A program made the position numbers and the translations under genes. A stretch of DNA of 64,000 nucleotides from CAZOKN01 sp964580525 (GTDB lineage Bacteria; Pseudomonadota; Alphaproteobacteria; Rickettsiales; UBA6187): positions 1 to 64,000 of the forward strand of contig CAZOKN010000004.1 in the NCBI GenBank assembly GCA_964580525.1, read 5' to 3'. The number at the start of each line of letters is the position of its first letter. Within the stretch, counting starts at the first letter, position 1. Below, in pieces: positions 34,325 through 43,964 of this stretch. A model generated the notes under the pieces. It was given only the letters and a program-made list of their open reading frames with translations. It made no database searches and was not told where the DNA came from.

Positions 34325-35569
34325 ATGTTTTCTCCATTTGAAAGGATGATAGGTTTCCGCTACTTGCGTTCGCGCAGGAAAGAAGGTTTTATATCTGTTA
34401 TAGCTGGATTTTCGTTTGTGGGTATTGCCCTTGGCGTCGCGACTTTAATAGTTGTAATGTCCGTTATGAATGGTTTTCGTTCTGAAATAACTAAGAAAAT
34501 ATTGGGATTAAACGGCCATATTGCAGTATCAAGCTATGAAAGAAAAATCCATGGTTTTGATGATTTTTTGAGTGCTGTTAAAAGTGTTGATGGAGTTATT
34601 TCTGCAACTCCGGTTATAGATGGTCAGGCGATGGCCACGACAAAATATGCTAATGGCGGAGTTGCTGTTAAGGGAATTAGACTTTCTGATCTTAGCCAAA
34701 GACCTCTCGTGGCATCTAACATAAAAGATGGCTTCTTAAATGATTTACAAGGCAAAGATTCTATCATGATAGGTAGTAGGATGGCTACTAATCTTGGCGT
34801 TGGTGTTGGCGATGAAATGACTTTGATTTCGCCAAAGGGTCGTTCAACTGCTTTGGGTACAATGCCGAGATTAAAAACTTATAATGTTGTAGCTGTATTT
34901 GAATCTGGAATGTACGAGTATGACAGTAGTGTTGCTTTTGTTCCACTTGAGTCAGCACAGGTATTTTTTGATTATCCTGAATCTGTTTCATCAATTGAAG
35001 TTTTTACAAAAAACCCTCATAATTCAGATGCAATATCGAAAGATATAAGCGCAGTTTTGGGAGGTGCATACGTTGTTCAGGATTGGCAGAGAATGAATGC
35101 TAGTCTTTTCAATGCTTTAAAAGTTGAACGTACGGTAATGTTCTTAATTCTCACGCTTATAGTATTTATTGCAGCGTTTAATATTATTTCCAGCTTGATA
35201 ATGTTGGTAAATGATAAGGGGCATGATATCGCAATTTTGCGTACTATGGGTGCAACGCGTGGTATGATATTACGCATATTCTTCATATGCGGAGCTTCCA
35301 TTGGTGTAGTCGGAACTTTCCTTGGCTTTATTCTCGGGGTGGGTTTTTCACTAAATATAGATACCATTAAAAAGGGAGTCGAAGCTCTTACTGGTAGTAC
35401 ATTGTTTGATCCTGTAATTTATTTCCTATCAGAATTACCATCTGAGGTGGAAGTGTCAGATGTTATATGGTCGGTTGCTATGGGTTTGATTTTCTCATTC
35501 CTGGCAACAATATACCCGGCTTGGAAAGCTTCAAAACAAGATCCGGCGGAGGCTTTGCGTTATGAGTAA
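34325..35569 (+). CDS. lolC: Lipoprotein-releasing permease LolC/LolE
   Basis: Inner-membrane subunit of the LolCDE ABC transporter that extracts lipoproteins for transfer to LolA. It has 414 residues: an N-terminal helix after RYLRSRRKEGFISVIAGFS, a long periplasmic domain, and three C-terminal helices with MGATRGMILRIFF and a final YPAWKASKQDPAEALRYE. Only one such permease is present, so it may act as a homodimer with LolD, as in lineages with a single LolF-type protein. It overlaps lolD by eight bases. Confidence 0.93.
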   Translation: MFSPFERMIGFRYLRSRRKEGFISVIAGFSFVGIALGVATLIVVMSVMNGFRSEITKKILGLNGHIAVSSYERKIHGFDDFLSAVKSVDGVISATPVIDGQAMATTKYANGGVAVKGIRLSDLSQRPLVASNIKDGFLNDLQGKDSIMIGSRMATNLGVGVGDEMTLISPKGRSTALGTMPRLKTYNVVAVFESGMYEYDSSVAFVPLESAQVFFDYPESVSSIEVFTKNPHNSDAISKDISAVLGGAYVVQDWQRMNASLFNALKVERTVMFLILTLIVFIAAFNIISSLIMLVNDKGHDIAILRTMGATRGMILRIFFICGASIGVVGTFLGFILGVGFSLNIDTIKKGVEALTGSTLFDPVIYFLSELPSEVEVSDVIWSVAMGLIFSFLATIYPAWKASKQDPAEALRYE

Positions 35570-36245
35570 TAATGTTATTTTATCGCTAAGTGATGTGCAT
35601 AGATTCTTCTATCAGGGAGAAGCTAGGCTGAATGTTTTAAAGGGTGCAAATCTTGAAATAAAAGCTGGAGAAGTTGTTGGTCTTGTTGGTCCGAGTGGTT
35701 GTGGAAAAAGCACTTTATTGCAATTGGCAGGACTTTTAGATTCGCCAAACAGCGGTAAAATTATGATCAACAATATTGATTGTACAAATATAAATGATAA
35801 TGAGCGTACAAAGATACGCCGGAATGAAATTGGTTTTATATATCAATTTCACCATTTATTACCTGAATTTACCGCGCTGGAAAATGTTATTATACCGCAG
35901 ATGATATCTGGGAAATCTGTTGCGGCTTCTACTACTGATGGTGAAGAAATACTAAAATATCTTGGTCTTGCAAATCGATTTACTCATAAACCATCAGAGC
36001 TCTCTGGTGGTGAGCAGCAGAGGGTTGCTATTGCTAGAGCATTAGTAAACAAACCTTCTGTCTTGTTGGCTGATGAGCCTACTGGCAATCTCGATCCCGA
36101 AACGGCAGATAATGTATTTAAATTATTGCTTGAAACAGCTAAGGCAATTGGTGTTGCGATGTTTATCGTAACACATAATCTTGAGCTTGCTAATCGTATG
36201 GATAAAGTGGTTACTATCAGAGACGGTGTTGTGGTAAGTAATTAA
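35562..36245 (+). CDS. lolD: Lipoprotein-releasing ATPase LolD
   Basis: ABC ATPase of the Lol system, 227 residues. Walker A is GPSGCGKST (residues 43-51), followed by the Q-loop FIYQFHHLLPEFTALENV, typical of LolD. The signature LSGGEQQR, Walker B LLADEPTGNLD and switch histidine VTHN are all present. Its start overlaps the permease stop. It ends about 110 bases before murC. Confidence 0.95.
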   Translation: MSNNVILSLSDVHRFFYQGEARLNVLKGANLEIKAGEVVGLVGPSGCGKSTLLQLAGLLDSPNSGKIMINNIDCTNINDNERTKIRRNEIGFIYQFHHLLPEFTALENVIIPQMISGKSVAASTTDGEEILKYLGLANRFTHKPSELSGGEQQRVAIARALVNKPSVLLADEPTGNLDPETADNVFKLLLETAKAIGVAMFIVTHNLELANRMDKVVTIRDGVVVSN

Positions 36246-36356
36246 TTTTATACATTATCCAAAACTCAAGTTAATTATTATAACTCCGTCCTTGAACTTA
36301 GACTTCCACATATATATGCTCTCAAAAATTACAATCTCTAATCAAAAATAGTAATC

Positions 36357-37805
36357 ATGTTTGATAAAAAACCAGGTAAAGTTTTCCCTTTAAATATTGG
36401 CCCAATTCATTTTATTGGTATAGGTGGTATTGGTATGAGCGGCATTGCCGAAATACTACATAATTTAGGCTATAAAGTGCAAGGTTCTGACGCCTCAAAT
36501 AATGCTAATGTGAAGCGCTTAGAATCTTTCGGTATTAAAGTTAGCATCGGTCATAAAGGTGAAAATGTTGAAGGTGCGAGTGTTGTTGTAAAATCGTCGG
36601 CGGTGAAAAACGAAAATCCTGAAATAGTATATGCGCGCAAAAATTCTATCCCAGTAATAAAACGTGCGGAAATGCTAGCTGAGATAATGCATTTGAAAAA
36701 TTCTGTTGCCATTGCTGGTACTCATGGAAAAACCACTACGACAACTATGGTTACATCGATGTTTGAAGCGGCAGGGCTTGATCCTACTGTTATAAATGGT
36801 GGAATAATAAATGCTTACGGCACGAATGCTCGTCTTGGTAGTGGTGATTGGTTGATTGCTGAAGCTGATGAGTCTGATGGAACATTTTTAAAACTTCCTG
36901 CTCAAATCGGCATCATAACCAATATAGATCCTGAGCATATGGAGCATTATGGTTCGTTTGATAATTTGCGGGATGCTTTTAAAACTTTTATAGAAAACCT
37001 ACCATTTTATGGCTTTGGTGTTTTATGCAAAGACCATCCAGAAGTAAGTGCCTTGGCGGGACGTGTTACAGATAGAAAAATCATAACTTATGCTTTGGAT
37101 TGTGAAGCTGACATAAAAGCTAGCAATATTAGATTCTCTCCTGAAGGGGGCAGTATATACGATGTTAAAATTTCTAAACGTATAACTGGCGGTGAAGAAA
37201 GAATAATAAAAGATGTGCATTTACCAATGCCTGGGCGTCATAATGTTTCAAATTCTCTGGCGGCTATTTCTGTGGCTGTGGAGCTTGGTTTTGAAGACAA
37301 AGCAATATTGAAAGGTTTCCGCGATTTTGCTGGTGTTAAGCGTCGTTTCACAAAAACAGGAGAAACTAATGGTATTACAATTATAGATGATTATGGCCAC
37401 CACCCAAAGGAAATTATTGCAACTCTTAACACTGCGAAAGATGTTATTCATGGTAGTGGTAAAAAAATAATTGCCGTGGTGCAACCTCATAGATATACGC
37501 GTGTTCGTGATCTGTTTGGTGAATTTTGTAGCTGCTTTGGTGTCGCCGATAAGGTTGTGGTTGCAAATATTTACGAAGCTGGTGAATCGCCTATAGAAGG
37601 AATAAGCAGGGACAGCCTGGTTGAAGGCATCAAAAAACAAGGACATAAAAATGTTATCCCTCTTCCTTCACCTGAAGAGTTACCAAAAATAATAAATGAA
37701 ATTGCAAATCCTGGCGATATTGTTGTTTGTCTTGGTGCAGGAAATATAACTGCCTGGGCAAATTCATTACCCGAGGATATGAAAAAATTAGGTGTGGTGA
37801 AATGA
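36357..37805 (+). CDS. murC: UDP-N-acetylmuramate--L-alanine ligase
   Basis: Adds L-Ala to UDP-MurNAc in peptidoglycan synthesis. The 482-residue Mur ligase has the N-terminal HFIGIGGIGMSGIAEIL, the ATP loop GTHGKTTTTT (121-130), EADESDGTF, and DDYGHHPKEI in the C-terminal domain. It opens the partial dcw cluster; murG, normally upstream, is missing here. A spacer of about 110 bases before it is AT-rich and contains TTGAAC followed by TATA-rich sequence. Its TGA overlaps the next ATG. Confidence 0.97.
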   Translation: MFDKKPGKVFPLNIGPIHFIGIGGIGMSGIAEILHNLGYKVQGSDASNNANVKRLESFGIKVSIGHKGENVEGASVVVKSSAVKNENPEIVYARKNSIPVIKRAEMLAEIMHLKNSVAIAGTHGKTTTTTMVTSMFEAAGLDPTVINGGIINAYGTNARLGSGDWLIAEADESDGTFLKLPAQIGIITNIDPEHMEHYGSFDNLRDAFKTFIENLPFYGFGVLCKDHPEVSALAGRVTDRKIITYALDCEADIKASNIRFSPEGGSIYDVKISKRITGGEERIIKDVHLPMPGRHNVSNSLAAISVAVELGFEDKAILKGFRDFAGVKRRFTKTGETNGITIIDDYGHHPKEIIATLNTAKDVIHGSGKKIIAVVQPHRYTRVRDLFGEFCSCFGVADKVVVANIYEAGESPIEGISRDSLVEGIKKQGHKNVIPLPSPEELPKIINEIANPGDIVVCLGAGNITAWANSLPEDMKKLGVVK

Positions 37806-38542
37806 TTGGAAGAAGTATTTGCGCCTTTTTAACTCTATTCTTGCTGATAATACAGCCATGCTTATCTTTTGCAGGAGATGACGATAGAAGAATAATTTCT
37901 GTTATGGGCGAAGCAGAGTCGCAAATTGTTCCTGATCAGGCGATTGTTTCTATGGCAATTGAAATAAAAGATAAAAACCTGAATATTGCACAAAAAAAGA
38001 ATGATGAAATAGCATCTCAATTAATAAAATTTGCTACTGGTAAACTTGGTATAGATAGTAAGTTAGTGCAAACAAGTAGCATAAATATTATGCCTGTTTA
38101 TAATGAAAGTAATTGCCAGAACAATAATTGCCCTACGCCTACTTTAAACCATTTTCTGACGAGTAAGGGTATTAGTATCGTTTTAAAAGACACTAAAGTT
38201 CTTCAGGATTTGATAGAGAAATCATTGGCAATTGGTGTTACCAGAATTGAAAATGTTGAATTTACTTCTTCTGACTTAAAAAATATTGAGCAGCAGGTGC
38301 AAGTTGTAGCTGCTAAGAATGCTAAACAAAAAGCGGCTGAAATTGCGAAGGCTTTGGGTGTTGAAATCGGAAAGCCACAAAGAGTTACAGTTAATTACTC
38401 CTCTCCTATATTTGCTACTCGTAGTATGAAAATGGCTTCGTCAATGACAAATGTTTTATCTGTGGCAGCACCGGAGACCATAGCAGTTGGGCAAATTACC
38501 GTAAAAGGTAGCGTAAGTGTAGATTTTGAGATTGAAAAATAA
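37802..38542 (+). CDS. SIMPL-domain (DUF541) periplasmic protein
   Basis: A 246-residue protein from ATG 37802, which overlaps the murC stop (ATGA). A signal peptide (about residues 1-24, ending LSFAG) precedes a SIMPL domain with VMGEAESQIVPDQAIVSMAI and a C-terminal PETIAVGQITVKGSVSVDFEI. SIMPL proteins (BP26/OMP28, YggE) are soluble periplasmic oligomers linked to oxidative stress resistance; their biochemistry is unclear. Insertion between murC and murB is not a usual place for this family. Confidence 0.9.
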   Translation: MIGRSICAFLTLFLLIIQPCLSFAGDDDRRIISVMGEAESQIVPDQAIVSMAIEIKDKNLNIAQKKNDEIASQLIKFATGKLGIDSKLVQTSSINIMPVYNESNCQNNNCPTPTLNHFLTSKGISIVLKDTKVLQDLIEKSLAIGVTRIENVEFTSSDLKNIEQQVQVVAAKNAKQKAAEIAKALGVEIGKPQRVTVNYSSPIFATRSMKMASSMTNVLSVAAPETIAVGQITVKGSVSVDFEIEK

Positions 38543-38545
38543 CAA

Positions 38546-39466
38546 ATGGTTAGCAATAAAAACATAATCGATTTATTACCAAAAGTCCGCGGCAGTTACC
38601 GTGAAAATTCAGACCTGTCGAAAATAAACTGGTTCAATGTTGGTGGAATGGCTCAAGTTATGTTCCGTCCAGCAGATGCTGAAGATTTATCATCTTTTCT
38701 TAAAAATAAGCCAGAAGGAATTATTGTGACAGTTCTTGGTGTCGGCTCTAATTTGCTAGTGCGCGATGGTGGCATCGATGGCGTTGTTATAAGGCTTGGC
38801 AAAGGTTTTACCGATATTTCTGTACGTAACAACGAGCTGACAGCTGGGGCAGGGGCACTAAGCTTTAACGTTTCTATGTTTGCGGCGCAAAATAGTTTGA
38901 CCGGATTGGAATTTTTGAGTGGTATACCGGGAACTATAGGCGGTGCTTTATACATGAATGCTGGAGCCTATGGCAGCGATGTTTCGGCTATTTTGAAGAG
39001 TGCTGAGGCAATTGATGAGTCGGGGACTCTACATATTTTAACTCAGCAGGATATTGGCTATATATATCGTGGCAATACTTTACCGGAAGGAATGATTTTC
39101 ACGAAAGGAACTTTCATTGGTAAACCAGGCGACAGAGCAGAGATAGAAAATCTTTTAACTAAAATAAGTTCTCAGCGTGAAGACACTCAGCCTATAAAAA
39201 GTAGAACGAGCGGTAGTACTTTCAAGAATCCTGAAGGTAAAAAAGCTTGGGAATTGATAGATGCAGCTGGGTGCCGTGGTATGAAGGTTGGTGGTGCGCA
39301 GGTTTCAGAAAAACATTGTAATTTTTTTATAAATACTGGGGGTGCGACTTCTGATGATATAGAAAAACTTGGCGAAATAGTTAGAAAAAGAGTAAAAGAG
39401 AAGACAGGTGTTAGCCTTGAATGGGAAGTTAAGATAATAGGAAAAAGAAATGACCAAAAAAAATAA
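38546..39466 (+). CDS. murB: UDP-N-acetylenolpyruvoylglucosamine reductase
   Basis: FAD/NADPH enzyme making UDP-MurNAc. The 306-residue type II MurB has the FAD-binding VLGVGSNLLVRDGG, LSGIPGTIGGALYMNAGAYG, catalytic Ser in SGSTFKNPEG, and C-terminal VSEKHCNFFINTGGAT. It follows the SIMPL gene by three bases and overlaps ddl by 17. Confidence 0.97.
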   Translation: MVSNKNIIDLLPKVRGSYRENSDLSKINWFNVGGMAQVMFRPADAEDLSSFLKNKPEGIIVTVLGVGSNLLVRDGGIDGVVIRLGKGFTDISVRNNELTAGAGALSFNVSMFAAQNSLTGLEFLSGIPGTIGGALYMNAGAYGSDVSAILKSAEAIDESGTLHILTQQDIGYIYRGNTLPEGMIFTKGTFIGKPGDRAEIENLLTKISSQREDTQPIKSRTSGSTFKNPEGKKAWELIDAAGCRGMKVGGAQVSEKHCNFFINTGGATSDDIEKLGEIVRKRVKEKTGVSLEWEVKIIGKRNDQKK

Positions 39467-40367
39467 GCATGTAGCATTGGTAATGGGTGGGATGTCGGCA
39501 GAGAGGGAAGTGTCCCTTATGTCTGGTAAAGGAATTGAGAAAGCTCTGAGAGAGAACGGATATCAGGTTACTGTTATTGATCTGCAGCGTGATATAGCTG
39601 AAAAATTATCTGCCGCAAAACCTGATGTTGTTTTCAATGCATTACATGGTACTTATGGCGAAGACGGCTGTCTTCAAGGTTTGTTGGAAATACTTGGTAT
39701 ACCTTATACACATTCCGGTATTTTGGCTTCGGCCTTGGCTATGGATAAGCCAACTGCGAAAAATGTTTTGCAGGATCGTGGTATTTTATGTCCGCCAGGA
39801 GCAGTTGTTAGTACCGTTGACATTGCTAACGGTAATATCCCTTTCCCAAAACCTTACGTAATTAAACCAATTTCAGAAGGCTCTAGTGTTGGTGTTTACA
39901 TAATTAAAGAAGGTGTAAACGGCCCTAACATGGCTGAAATTAAAAAATATCACAGTATGTTAGTGGAAAAATATATTCCTGGTCGCGAGCTTAGTGTTGC
40001 AGTAACTGATGAAAAGCCTTTAGGTGTTGTTGAAATACGTCCTAAAAACGGCTTTTATGATTATACGAATAAATATAGTGATGGCAAAACTGAGCATTTA
40101 ATGCCTGCGCCTGTAAATGACTCGGTTTATAAAGAAGCTATGGATATTGCTTTCAAAGCTCATAAAATGTTAGGCTGTCGTGGAGTTAGTCGTTCTGATT
40201 TTAGATTGGATGAAGCGGATGGTAACAAATTATATTTACTTGAAATAAATACCCATCCTGGCATGACGCCGCTTTCTTTAGTGCCTGAAATTGCTTCCCA
40301 TGTTGGAATTAGCTTCAACGAGCTGATAAAATATCTGGTTGAGAATGCGCGATGCGACAACAAGTAA
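39450..40367 (+). CDS. ddl: D-alanine--D-alanine ligase
   Basis: ATP-grasp enzyme forming D-Ala-D-Ala for peptidoglycan. The 305-residue DdlB type shows VMGGMSAEREVSLMSG, NALHGTYGEDGCLQGLLE, VIKPISEGSSVGVY and the metal-binding LLEINTHPGMTPLSLVPE. Its start is inside murB and its end overlaps ftsQ by 16 bases, a tight operon. Confidence 0.97.
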   Translation: MTKKNKHVALVMGGMSAEREVSLMSGKGIEKALRENGYQVTVIDLQRDIAEKLSAAKPDVVFNALHGTYGEDGCLQGLLEILGIPYTHSGILASALAMDKPTAKNVLQDRGILCPPGAVVSTVDIANGNIPFPKPYVIKPISEGSSVGVYIIKEGVNGPNMAEIKKYHSMLVEKYIPGRELSVAVTDEKPLGVVEIRPKNGFYDYTNKYSDGKTEHLMPAPVNDSVYKEAMDIAFKAHKMLGCRGVSRSDFRLDEADGNKLYLLEINTHPGMTPLSLVPEIASHVGISFNELIKYLVENARCDNK

Positions 40368-41200
40368 AATCACGCAGAAAAATAAGCGGTACAAAAAAAC
40401 AATATAAAAAATCTCCGCTTGAATTGAAGTGGCAGGTTCTGCTGAGGGTCGTTAAATTTGCTATCAGGCCTTATCCTTTTGCGTTTATTTCTATAGCCAT
40501 TGTGTTTTTATGGTTTCAGCAGTCTAAATATTACACTATCACAGTAAATAGTATAGATCATTCGCAAAACCGTGCTGCGCGGAGTATGGGTCTTATTTTG
40601 AAAGATATACTACTTGAAGGACAGCAGCATACCTCTAAGGAAGAAATTCTTACTGCCATTACTGGTAGTCCCAAGGAAAAATCTTCATTGCGCATTGGCG
40701 ATCCGATGGGAGATATTGATTTGTGGGGTATAAAAGAGAAGCTAGAGACCCTTACCTGGGTTAAGCATGCCTCGATTGAACGCCAATATCCTTCAACACT
40801 GTCCATAAGTATATCTGAACGCAAACCAGTTGCACTTTGGCAAAATGCCGGAAAAATTACTCTACTTGATGAAGATGGAAAAGTTATAAACGAAAAAAAT
40901 CTTGATGATTTTGCTAATTTGGTAATCCTAGTGGGAAAGGATGTTCCTTATTATTCATCATCTCTGTTGCAGATGCTTAAATCACATCCCGAGATAGATC
41001 CTTTGGTATCTTCAGCAATACGTGTCAGTGATAGGCGCTGGGATTTGCGTTTGCGTAATGGTATTGAAATAAAACTGCCAGAAGAAAATCCTGATAGGGC
41101 ACTTGAATATTTGGCGGAAGTTAATAAAGAAAGTAAAATACTTACCAGCAGTGCCAAGAGCATTGATTTAAGACTGGAAGAAAAAATGTTTGTTAAGTAG
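40352..41200 (+). CDS. ftsQ: Cell division protein FtsQ
   Basis: Bitopic division protein linking FtsBL and the septal synthases. It has 282 residues: a Lys/Arg-rich cytoplasmic N-terminus, one membrane helix (about residues 42-57), and a periplasmic POTRA domain and beta domain with LTWVKHASIERQYPSTLSIS and ISERKPVALWQ. It overlaps ddl upstream and is separated from ftsA by 82 bases. Confidence 0.93.
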   Translation: MRQQVKSRRKISGTKKQYKKSPLELKWQVLLRVVKFAIRPYPFAFISIAIVFLWFQQSKYYTITVNSIDHSQNRAARSMGLILKDILLEGQQHTSKEEILTAITGSPKEKSSLRIGDPMGDIDLWGIKEKLETLTWVKHASIERQYPSTLSISISERKPVALWQNAGKITLLDEDGKVINEKNLDDFANLVILVGKDVPYYSSSLLQMLKSHPEIDPLVSSAIRVSDRRWDLRLRNGIEIKLPEENPDRALEYLAEVNKESKILTSSAKSIDLRLEEKMFVK

Positions 41201-41214
41201 CTGTAAAAACTTAC

Positions 41215-41223
41215 TGATATAAT
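41215..41223 (+). promoter_or_regulatory. Extended -10 promoter upstream of ftsA
   Basis: TGATATAAT matches the extended -10 element TGnTATAAT, about 60 bases before the ftsA ATG. There is no good -35, as is common for extended -10 promoters. It would give ftsA expression independent of the upstream mur genes. Confidence 0.45.
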
Positions 41224-41236
41224 CTAGCAAGATAAG

Positions 41237-41271
41237 CCATTTTACTATTTAACTATTATCCATTTTACTAT
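41237..41271 (+). repeat. Direct repeats in the ftsA leader
   Basis: CCATTTTACTAT occurs twice (41237-41248 and 41260-41271), 23 bases apart, about two helical turns. They lie between the extended -10 and the ftsA ATG, where a regulator bound in tandem could act. Confidence 0.5.
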
Positions 41272-41282
41272 ATAAAACAGCC

Positions 41283-42527
41283 ATGGCAAAAATAGGAAAT
41301 AGTTTCATTACTGCACTTGATATTGGCGCAACGAAAGTGGTGTGCTTTATTGCTAAGCTTACGCCACAGAAAAAAATCAGCATTGTTGGAATTGGTCATC
41401 AGGTTTCGCAAGGAATAAAATCCGGGGTCATTACCGATATAAAACTTGCTGAGCAATCCATACGTCTTGCAGTAGGCGCAGCTGAGGCTATGGCAGGTGT
41501 TACTATTGATAAAACATTTGTTAATATTTCTGAAAACAAACAAAAATCAAATTATGTTAAAGCTGAGCTTAATATAAACGGCCATGAAATTACAAAAAAA
41601 GATATTCATCGCCTTACTTCGCAAGGGTGCGAGCAGTTTAAAAATGAGGATAGAGAAGTTATCCATTGTATAGCTGTTGATTACTCTCTCGATGGTGCAA
41701 CAGGAATTATAGAGCCAATCGGTATGTATGGACACGATATTACTGCTGATTTGCATATTATTACTGCTTCATCACCGACAATTTTAAATTTGACCAATTG
41801 TGTTGCTCAATCACATTTGAATATTGAGGGATATATTTCATCGGCGTACGCATCGGGTCTTGCTTGTCTTTCTGAGGATGAAAAAGATCTTGGCACAGTC
41901 GTTGTTGACTTAGGTGGTAGCAGTACTTCAGTTGCTATATTTAAAGGTGGACGCTTGCGTTATGTTGATAATATCGCAGTTGGTTCAATGAACATCACAA
42001 AAGATATTGCTATAGGTCTATCTACTAGTATAGAAAGTGCAGAACGCTTGAAAGCATTACATGGAAACGTACTTTCTACTGCCAAAGATAATCAGGAAAT
42101 AATTGACGTGCCTAATATTGGCGAAGAAGACGATGATGCAGATGAAAATCACATCACTAAGGTTAATCTAATAAATATAATTCGTCCGCGCGTAGAAGAA
42201 ATTCTTGAATTGGTAGCATCGAAAATATTAAACTCAGGTTATGGGAAAACCATTGCACACGTTGTTTTAACAGGCGGTGGTAGCCATCTTGGCGGAATTA
42301 GTGAGTTGACGGGTCAGATATTGAAAAAACAAGTACGCATTGGTATACCAAAATATATTGATGGTATGGCAGAAAGCACTAAAGGTCCTGCATTCTCAAC
42401 CTGTGCTGGCATGCTATTGCTTGCCGCCCATCATAAAGAAATGGAATATAGCAACTTCGAGCATAAGACCTTATTTTCCAATAGTTTTATCGGAAAAATG
42501 GCTGGTTGGTTTAAAGAGAATTTTTAA
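41283..42527 (+). CDS. ftsA: Cell division protein FtsA
   Basis: Actin-like ATPase that anchors FtsZ to the membrane. The 414-residue protein has the phosphate-1 motif ALDIGATKVVCFIAK, a 1C domain, VVVDLGGSSTSVAIF (phosphate-2), VVLTGGGSHLGGI (adenosine), and a C-terminal amphipathic helix GKMAGWFKENF for membrane binding. ftsZ, usually next, is absent; a convergent phosphohexomutase gene overlaps its end by four bases. Confidence 0.96.
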   Translation: MAKIGNSFITALDIGATKVVCFIAKLTPQKKISIVGIGHQVSQGIKSGVITDIKLAEQSIRLAVGAAEAMAGVTIDKTFVNISENKQKSNYVKAELNINGHEITKKDIHRLTSQGCEQFKNEDREVIHCIAVDYSLDGATGIIEPIGMYGHDITADLHIITASSPTILNLTNCVAQSHLNIEGYISSAYASGLACLSEDEKDLGTVVVDLGGSSTSVAIFKGGRLRYVDNIAVGSMNITKDIAIGLSTSIESAERLKALHGNVLSTAKDNQEIIDVPNIGEEDDDADENHITKVNLINIIRPRVEEILELVASKILNSGYGKTIAHVVLTGGGSHLGGISELTGQILKKQVRIGIPKYIDGMAESTKGPAFSTCAGMLLLAAHHKEMEYSNFEHKTLFSNSFIGKMAGWFKENF

Positions 42528-43918
42528 CTTATTTTTATTCCGCCAGATGCTAATCTTTCAAAAACATCAGTTTTAATTTCAGTAAGTCTGTTTTGACTAT
42601 TTGCCTCACAGCGTACAACTAGGGCTGCCTGAGTATTAGAAGCTCTAACCAGCCACCAACCACCATCCAAGCGTACACGCACACCGTCGATATCATTAAC
42701 CTCCAGTCCATCTTTTTTGGCTGAAATTTTTATTGCTTCCACTACTGTGAATTTTTTAGCATCGTCAACATCAACACGAATTTCTGGAGTATTGAAAACA
42801 TGTGGTAAGGCATCTAATTTTTTAGACAAAGGTTCTTTTGATTTTGATACGATATTTATAATCTGGATTGCAGCATATAAACCATCATCAAAGCCATTAT
42901 TATCTTTGAAAAAAACGTGTCCGCTCATTTCTCCAGCTAGTATTGCTCTTGTTTCAAACATTTTGGTTTTTATCAACGAATGCCCAGTTTTCCACATCAA
43001 AGGTTTGCCACCATTTCTAGCAATTTCATCGAATAGTGTTTGGCTGGCTTTGACATCAGCAATAATAGTCTCGCCTTTATGTTTTTGCAGAATGTCTTCG
43101 GCAAAAAACGACATTAATTGATCGCCCCAGATAATTCTGCCTTGATTATCAACAACTCCAATGCGATCGCCATCTCCATCGAAAGCTATACCTAAATCAC
43201 AATGTTCTTTTTCCACCATTTCAATTAATTGTTCCATATTTTCTGCTACTGATGGATCTGGGTGGTGCGATGGAAAATTGCCATCAATTTTTTCATTTAG
43301 TAAAAAATGTTTGCCAGGTAGATTTTCCGTTAGTTCCTTCATGACATTGCCTGTGGCGCCATTGCCAGCATCCCATGCAATTTTTAGCTCACGCCCACCT
43401 GCAAATGCTTTTAATAAATGCTTCATATAAGCATCTTTCACATCTTCAAAAGATACTGAGCCTTTGCCGTCTAAAAAATCTCCACGTTCAGCAATAGAGC
43501 CTAATTCTTGAATATCATCACCGTAAACTGGTAATTTTTCTAACATCATTTTAAAGCCGTTATGTGATGGTGGATTATGCGATCCAGTAATCATTATGCC
43601 GCCGCTGGCTCCAAGATGTTTCACCGAAAAATACAGCATAGGTGTTGGGCAAAGGCCAATGCGGATAACATCCATGCCAGATTCCATGAGGCCACGCACA
43701 ATTTTTTCTTCTAATTTTGGAGAGCTAAAACGTCCGTCAAAACCTATGCAGATTTTTTTTCCAGTATTTTTCCCCAGCACAAATGCTGCCAATGACCGTC
43801 CTAGATAATAAGCATCTTCTTCGCTGAGTGTTTCTCCAACAATGCCGCGAATGTCATAAGCTCTTAAAATATAAGGATTAAATTTATAATTTTTAGAATC
43901 ATCTTTTACGTTTTTCAT
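42524..43918 (-). CDS. Phosphomannomutase/phosphoglucomutase
   Basis: Alpha-D-phosphohexomutase of the AlgC/ManB type, 464 residues. It has the phosphoserine loop ITGSHNPPSHNG, the metal loop AFDGDGDRIGVV, the sugar-binding region GEMSGHVFF and the C-terminal phosphate-binding RASNTQAALVVRCEA. The N-terminal YILRAYDIRGIVGETL is typical. It supplies mannose-1-P or glucose-1-P for surface glycans and LPS. The SDR gene lies upstream on the same strand. Confidence 0.93.
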   Translation of the reverse strand: MKNVKDDSKNYKFNPYILRAYDIRGIVGETLSEEDAYYLGRSLAAFVLGKNTGKKICIGFDGRFSSPKLEEKIVRGLMESGMDVIRIGLCPTPMLYFSVKHLGASGGIMITGSHNPPSHNGFKMMLEKLPVYGDDIQELGSIAERGDFLDGKGSVSFEDVKDAYMKHLLKAFAGGRELKIAWDAGNGATGNVMKELTENLPGKHFLLNEKIDGNFPSHHPDPSVAENMEQLIEMVEKEHCDLGIAFDGDGDRIGVVDNQGRIIWGDQLMSFFAEDILQKHKGETIIADVKASQTLFDEIARNGGKPLMWKTGHSLIKTKMFETRAILAGEMSGHVFFKDNNGFDDGLYAAIQIINIVSKSKEPLSKKLDALPHVFNTPEIRVDVDDAKKFTVVEAIKISAKKDGLEVNDIDGVRVRLDGGWWLVRASNTQAALVVRCEANSQNRLTEIKTDVFERLASGGIKIS

Positions 43919-43964
43919 TTTTTAACCAATCATCCTTATTTTACTCGTAAGACTATATTCTTTT

